64,000 bases of DNA, taken from contig NZ_VNJK01000001.1 of assembly GCF_007786455.1 (NCBI RefSeq), positions 2,254,074 through 2,318,073 on the forward strand, written 5' to 3'. A program made the position numbers and the translations under genes. Positions 61,884-64,000 of this stretch are shown piece after piece. Under the pieces are notes generated by a model, which was not told where the DNA came from, did no database searches, and was given only the letters and a program-made list of their open reading frames with translations. Source of the DNA: Paenibacillus agilis (GTDB lineage: Bacteria; Bacillota; Bacilli; Paenibacillales; Paenibacillaceae). Numbering within the stretch: position 1 is the first letter of the stretch; every line of letters starts with the position of its first letter.

Positions 61884-63635
61884 TTATTTTTTGTAGTAAA
61901 CGACTTCTCCTTGTAACACGGTCATTAAAACATTGGTATTAGGAATTCCTTGTTCTTTCATCTCAGTGATATCATCATCTAATATGATAATATCCGCAGA
62001 TTTACCAATCTCAATTGAGCCAGTAACTTTATCAAGGCCCAATGATTTGGCGGGTTTAATTGTGTAAGCGTCAATGGCTGCCAATACATTAGGCAACCCC
62101 TTTTTGCCGAGACTCAATGAGTTAGAAATCGTAACGAGTGGATTCAGTTCATTTACATCCCAATCACTACTAAGAGATACATTTGCACCTGTTTTCCATA
62201 TCTGCCCTAACGGCATCATACGCTTCATTTGCTCATTTGAAAAATAGGCACTTGCCCAGCTTTGATTAGGATCTTCTGCAAAATCTTGTCCTACCTGAAA
62301 ATCGGCACTAACACCTAATTCAGCAAAACGTTGAATATCACTCTCTTCAACCATTTCCACGTGAGTAAGTGTATATGGCTGCTGCGATCCATTATGTTTT
62401 GCTGCCTCTATTGCATTCAAACTTTCTCTTACTCCGCCATCACCAATCGTATGAATAAAGGCACCATAGCCGATTTTATTTAATTCCGTCAACCACCATT
62501 TCATTTTTTGTTCTGGTATATAATTTAGACCATATGGAGTTCCTGGGAACCATTCAAATTTGTATTTGTCTAATGTTTTGGCTGTGCTATTAATACTAAT
62601 ACCATCATTATACATTTTCACCTGATTAATAAGCATTCTAGACGATGTGTCATGATGTTTAATTTTTTTGAAATACTCGAGTTGTTCTGCTTCATTTACA
62701 TTGGGGTATACCCATGGACGAAGAACTACTCGTGATGTTAACTTCCCATCGTCATATACTTTGTCCCACACATCTAACCAGCCACGTTTCCAATAGAGAC
62801 GACCATCACCAACGGTTGTAATCCCATTTTTTGCGACTTCATCTAGACCAGCCAATAAACCTTCAACATTTTTCTCAAATAGATCTGGCTGTGAACTCCA
62901 CGCTTTTTCCATAACAATATCACCAGCAGCATCATAAAGAATACCGAAAGGCTCACCTGTTTCCGGGTCTCGAATAATTCTTCCCCCCTGAGGATCTTCC
63001 GCATCTGTATTCATCCCGACTTCCTCAAGTGCTTTAGAGTTAACCAATACAGAGTGCGACGTTCTCTCCATAATTACGACAGGATTGTTCGGAAACAGCT
63101 CGTCAAGGAGCTGTAATGGTGTTTGTTCTTCTGAATCTTCATCCGAATCTTGCAATAAATTTTCTATGCTAAATCCTGTTCCGCTAATCCATTCTCCTTG
63201 CTTTACGCTTTTTTGACATGCTTTTAAATAGGGACGTTGTTCTTGTAAGGAATTCTCTGGTGATACACTGCAATTCCCTGCAGCTGGTGATTGTGCTTCA
63301 AATATATGATTATGATTATCTACAAAACCAGGAAGAACAAGCTGCCCTTCTGCATCAATAACTTGAGTATCCTCAGTAATAAATTTTTCTACATCCTTGT
63401 TAGTACCAATAAATGTAATTTTACCATCTTTCATGGCTACCGCTTCTGCCATATCTTGATCTTGGTTGGCTGTATAAATGGTGCCATTTTTAATGACAAC
63501 ATGGTTGGATAACTTGCTTACTGGGACCTTACTATCATAATGGGCCTCGCCTACTTCAGGTTTGCATGCTGAAACGAATACCATGCTGAAAATGACACCA
63601 ACAGTCATTATTGTTTTCAAGGGAAATTTTTTCAT
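61884..63635 (-). CDS. Amidohydrolase family lipoprotein, YtcJ-like
   Basis: 583 residues. A lipoprotein signal (VIFSMVFVSAC, lipobox Cys at about residue 23) places it on the outer membrane face. The amidohydrolase fold has LVLPGFVDNHNHIFEA for the first metal pair, SGTGFSIENL, THVEMVEESD and LSSDWDVNEL for the other metal ligands and catalytic Asp. It belongs to the YtcJ-like group that hydrolyses amides or N-formyl compounds; the substrate is unknown. AAAGGAG precedes the ATG. Its promoter has MerR-type geometry. Confidence 0.87.
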   Translation of the reverse strand: MKKFPLKTIMTVGVIFSMVFVSACKPEVGEAHYDSKVPVSKLSNHVVIKNGTIYTANQDQDMAEAVAMKDGKITFIGTNKDVEKFITEDTQVIDAEGQLVLPGFVDNHNHIFEAQSPAAGNCSVSPENSLQEQRPYLKACQKSVKQGEWISGTGFSIENLLQDSDEDSEEQTPLQLLDELFPNNPVVIMERTSHSVLVNSKALEEVGMNTDAEDPQGGRIIRDPETGEPFGILYDAAGDIVMEKAWSSQPDLFEKNVEGLLAGLDEVAKNGITTVGDGRLYWKRGWLDVWDKVYDDGKLTSRVVLRPWVYPNVNEAEQLEYFKKIKHHDTSSRMLINQVKMYNDGISINSTAKTLDKYKFEWFPGTPYGLNYIPEQKMKWWLTELNKIGYGAFIHTIGDGGVRESLNAIEAAKHNGSQQPYTLTHVEMVEESDIQRFAELGVSADFQVGQDFAEDPNQSWASAYFSNEQMKRMMPLGQIWKTGANVSLSSDWDVNELNPLVTISNSLSLGKKGLPNVLAAIDAYTIKPAKSLGLDKVTGSIEIGKSADIIILDDDITEMKEQGIPNTNVLMTVLQGEVVYYKK

Positions 63636-63676
63636 GTGTTGTTACTCCTTTATTAAAATAAACTGCCCGTGAAGAT

Positions 63677-63718
63677 AGAATAAGCATTGACATAGTGTCA
63701 AAGTCAACTACTAGTAGT
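63677..63718 (-). promoter_or_regulatory. MerR-type promoter of the amidohydrolase gene
   Basis: On the minus strand -35 TTGACT (63707-63702) and -10 TATTCT (63682-63677) are 19 bases apart. The spacer holds the dyad TTGACA-TGTCAA (63687-63701, three-base centre). A separate 12-bp palindrome, ACTACTAGTAGT, abuts it at 63707-63718. The long spacer with dyad is the MerR hallmark. Confidence 0.65.
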
Positions 63719-63722
63719 CAGG

Positions 63723-64000
63723 TCAAATTGTAAGCTGAAAATGGAGACGAGCGACCTTTGCAATCTCATGTTCTTCAAGTTTCTGTTTTAACTTTTCTTT
63801 TCCGTTGACAATAATGAGCGTATTGCCTAACAAAGTTATTCGCCCCTTTTCTGTAACCCGAGAAAGGAAAAACATCTTGTTGAACATAGAGTCAGATGCC
63901 GTTTCGGTCAGCACACATATTGGGTGTATCTTCTCCAAACTCCATCGGTTCGAAGGAGTTTCAAATCGATACAGCGTTTCATATTCATCGTCACTCTTCT
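63723..64000 (-). CDS. Partial arylamine N-acetyltransferase-like protein (C-terminal part)
   Basis: The C-terminal 91 residues are inside the window; the frame continues past the right edge. It reads YETLYRFETPSNRWSLEKIH and MFFLSRVTEKGRITLLGNTL, resembling the third domain of arylamine N-acetyltransferases (strand-rich, with the GRITL signature). The catalytic Cys/His/Asp lie outside the window, so the activity cannot be judged. It is upstream of and co-directional with the amidohydrolase gene. Confidence 0.45.
   Translation of the reverse strand, partial: KSDDEYETLYRFETPSNRWSLEKIHPICVLTETASDSMFNKMFFLSRVTEKGRITLLGNTLIIVNGKEKLKQKLEEHEIAKVARLHFQLTI

Overview
The window looks like chromosomal DNA from a low-GC Gram-positive spore former, most likely a Paenibacillus or a close relative. 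The grounds are the strong GGAGG-type ribosome binding sites, many GTG/TTG starts, intrinsic terminators at most operon ends, and gene content typical of that group: LoaP, the DctB/DctS/DctR set, an AiiA-type lactonase, BlaI/BlaR1 and a copper-amine-oxidase stalk-domain protein. The genus is an inference. No rRNA, tRNA, CRISPR array, intact insertion sequence or prophage was recognised.

Region 1 (1-15.9 kb, all on the minus strand) is the front end of a secondary-metabolite cluster that continues past the left edge. In transcription order it holds a NusG paralogue of the LoaP type, an acyl-CoA dehydrogenase homologue, a class II aaRS-like amino acid:[carrier protein] ligase, 2-oxoacid dehydrogenase E1-alpha, E1-beta and E2, an ABC exporter pair, and a modular type I polyketide synthase (ACP-KS-AT-DH-KR-ACP and onward). 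LoaP is a processive antiterminator known from Bacillus polyketide operons. Here an intrinsic terminator lies between the ABC permease and the PKS with too little room for a promoter after it. Another terminator lies in the loaP leader, and a 430-base structured gap lies in mid-operon. The simplest reading is that LoaP modifies RNA polymerase so that it reads through these sites into the PKS. The aaRS-like ligase, the dehydrogenase and the E1/E2 complex are candidates for making or loading an unusual starter unit on the N-terminal ACP.

Region 2 (16-30.6 kb) is mixed. It holds a glycosyltransferase-like gene, a MocR regulator/D-Ala-D-Ala ligase/aminotransferase operon, GNAT acetyltransferases, a Pro/Gly-rich protein, an ECF sigma factor fused to a DUF1835-like domain, a BtrH-like protein, a stalk-domain secreted protein, a flavodoxin-fold oxidoreductase, and a MerR-DUF418 operon with a textbook 19-bp-spacer MerR promoter.

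Region 3 (30.7-35.2 kb) is a BlaI/BlaR1-type sensor system. The ectodomain of the BlaR1-like protease is duplicated as a separate secreted protein, and both promoters carry the same pair of operators. A secreted beta-propeller-like/helveticin-like protein follows.

Region 4 (35.6-47.7 kb) holds a small cysteine-rich protein, two SUKH (SMI1/KNR4) proteins with no visible toxin, the dicarboxylate uptake and sensing set dctA, dctB, dctS and dctR, and several unrecognised proteins. One of these is split by an in-frame amber codon.

Region 5 (47.8-64 kb) holds an AiiA-type N-acyl-homoserine lactonase, a YtrA-like GntR/ABC/CPBP operon with a clear operator, a second flavodoxin-fold oxidoreductase, HxlR and LysR regulators, a MetX-like hydrolase and MFS transporter pair, a PI-PLC-like protein without a signal peptide, an acetyltransferase remnant, a tandem MerR-domain regulator, more acetyltransferases, a DUF1904 protein, a serine hydrolase, an amidohydrolase lipoprotein behind another MerR-type promoter, and a partial arylamine N-acetyltransferase-like gene at the right edge.
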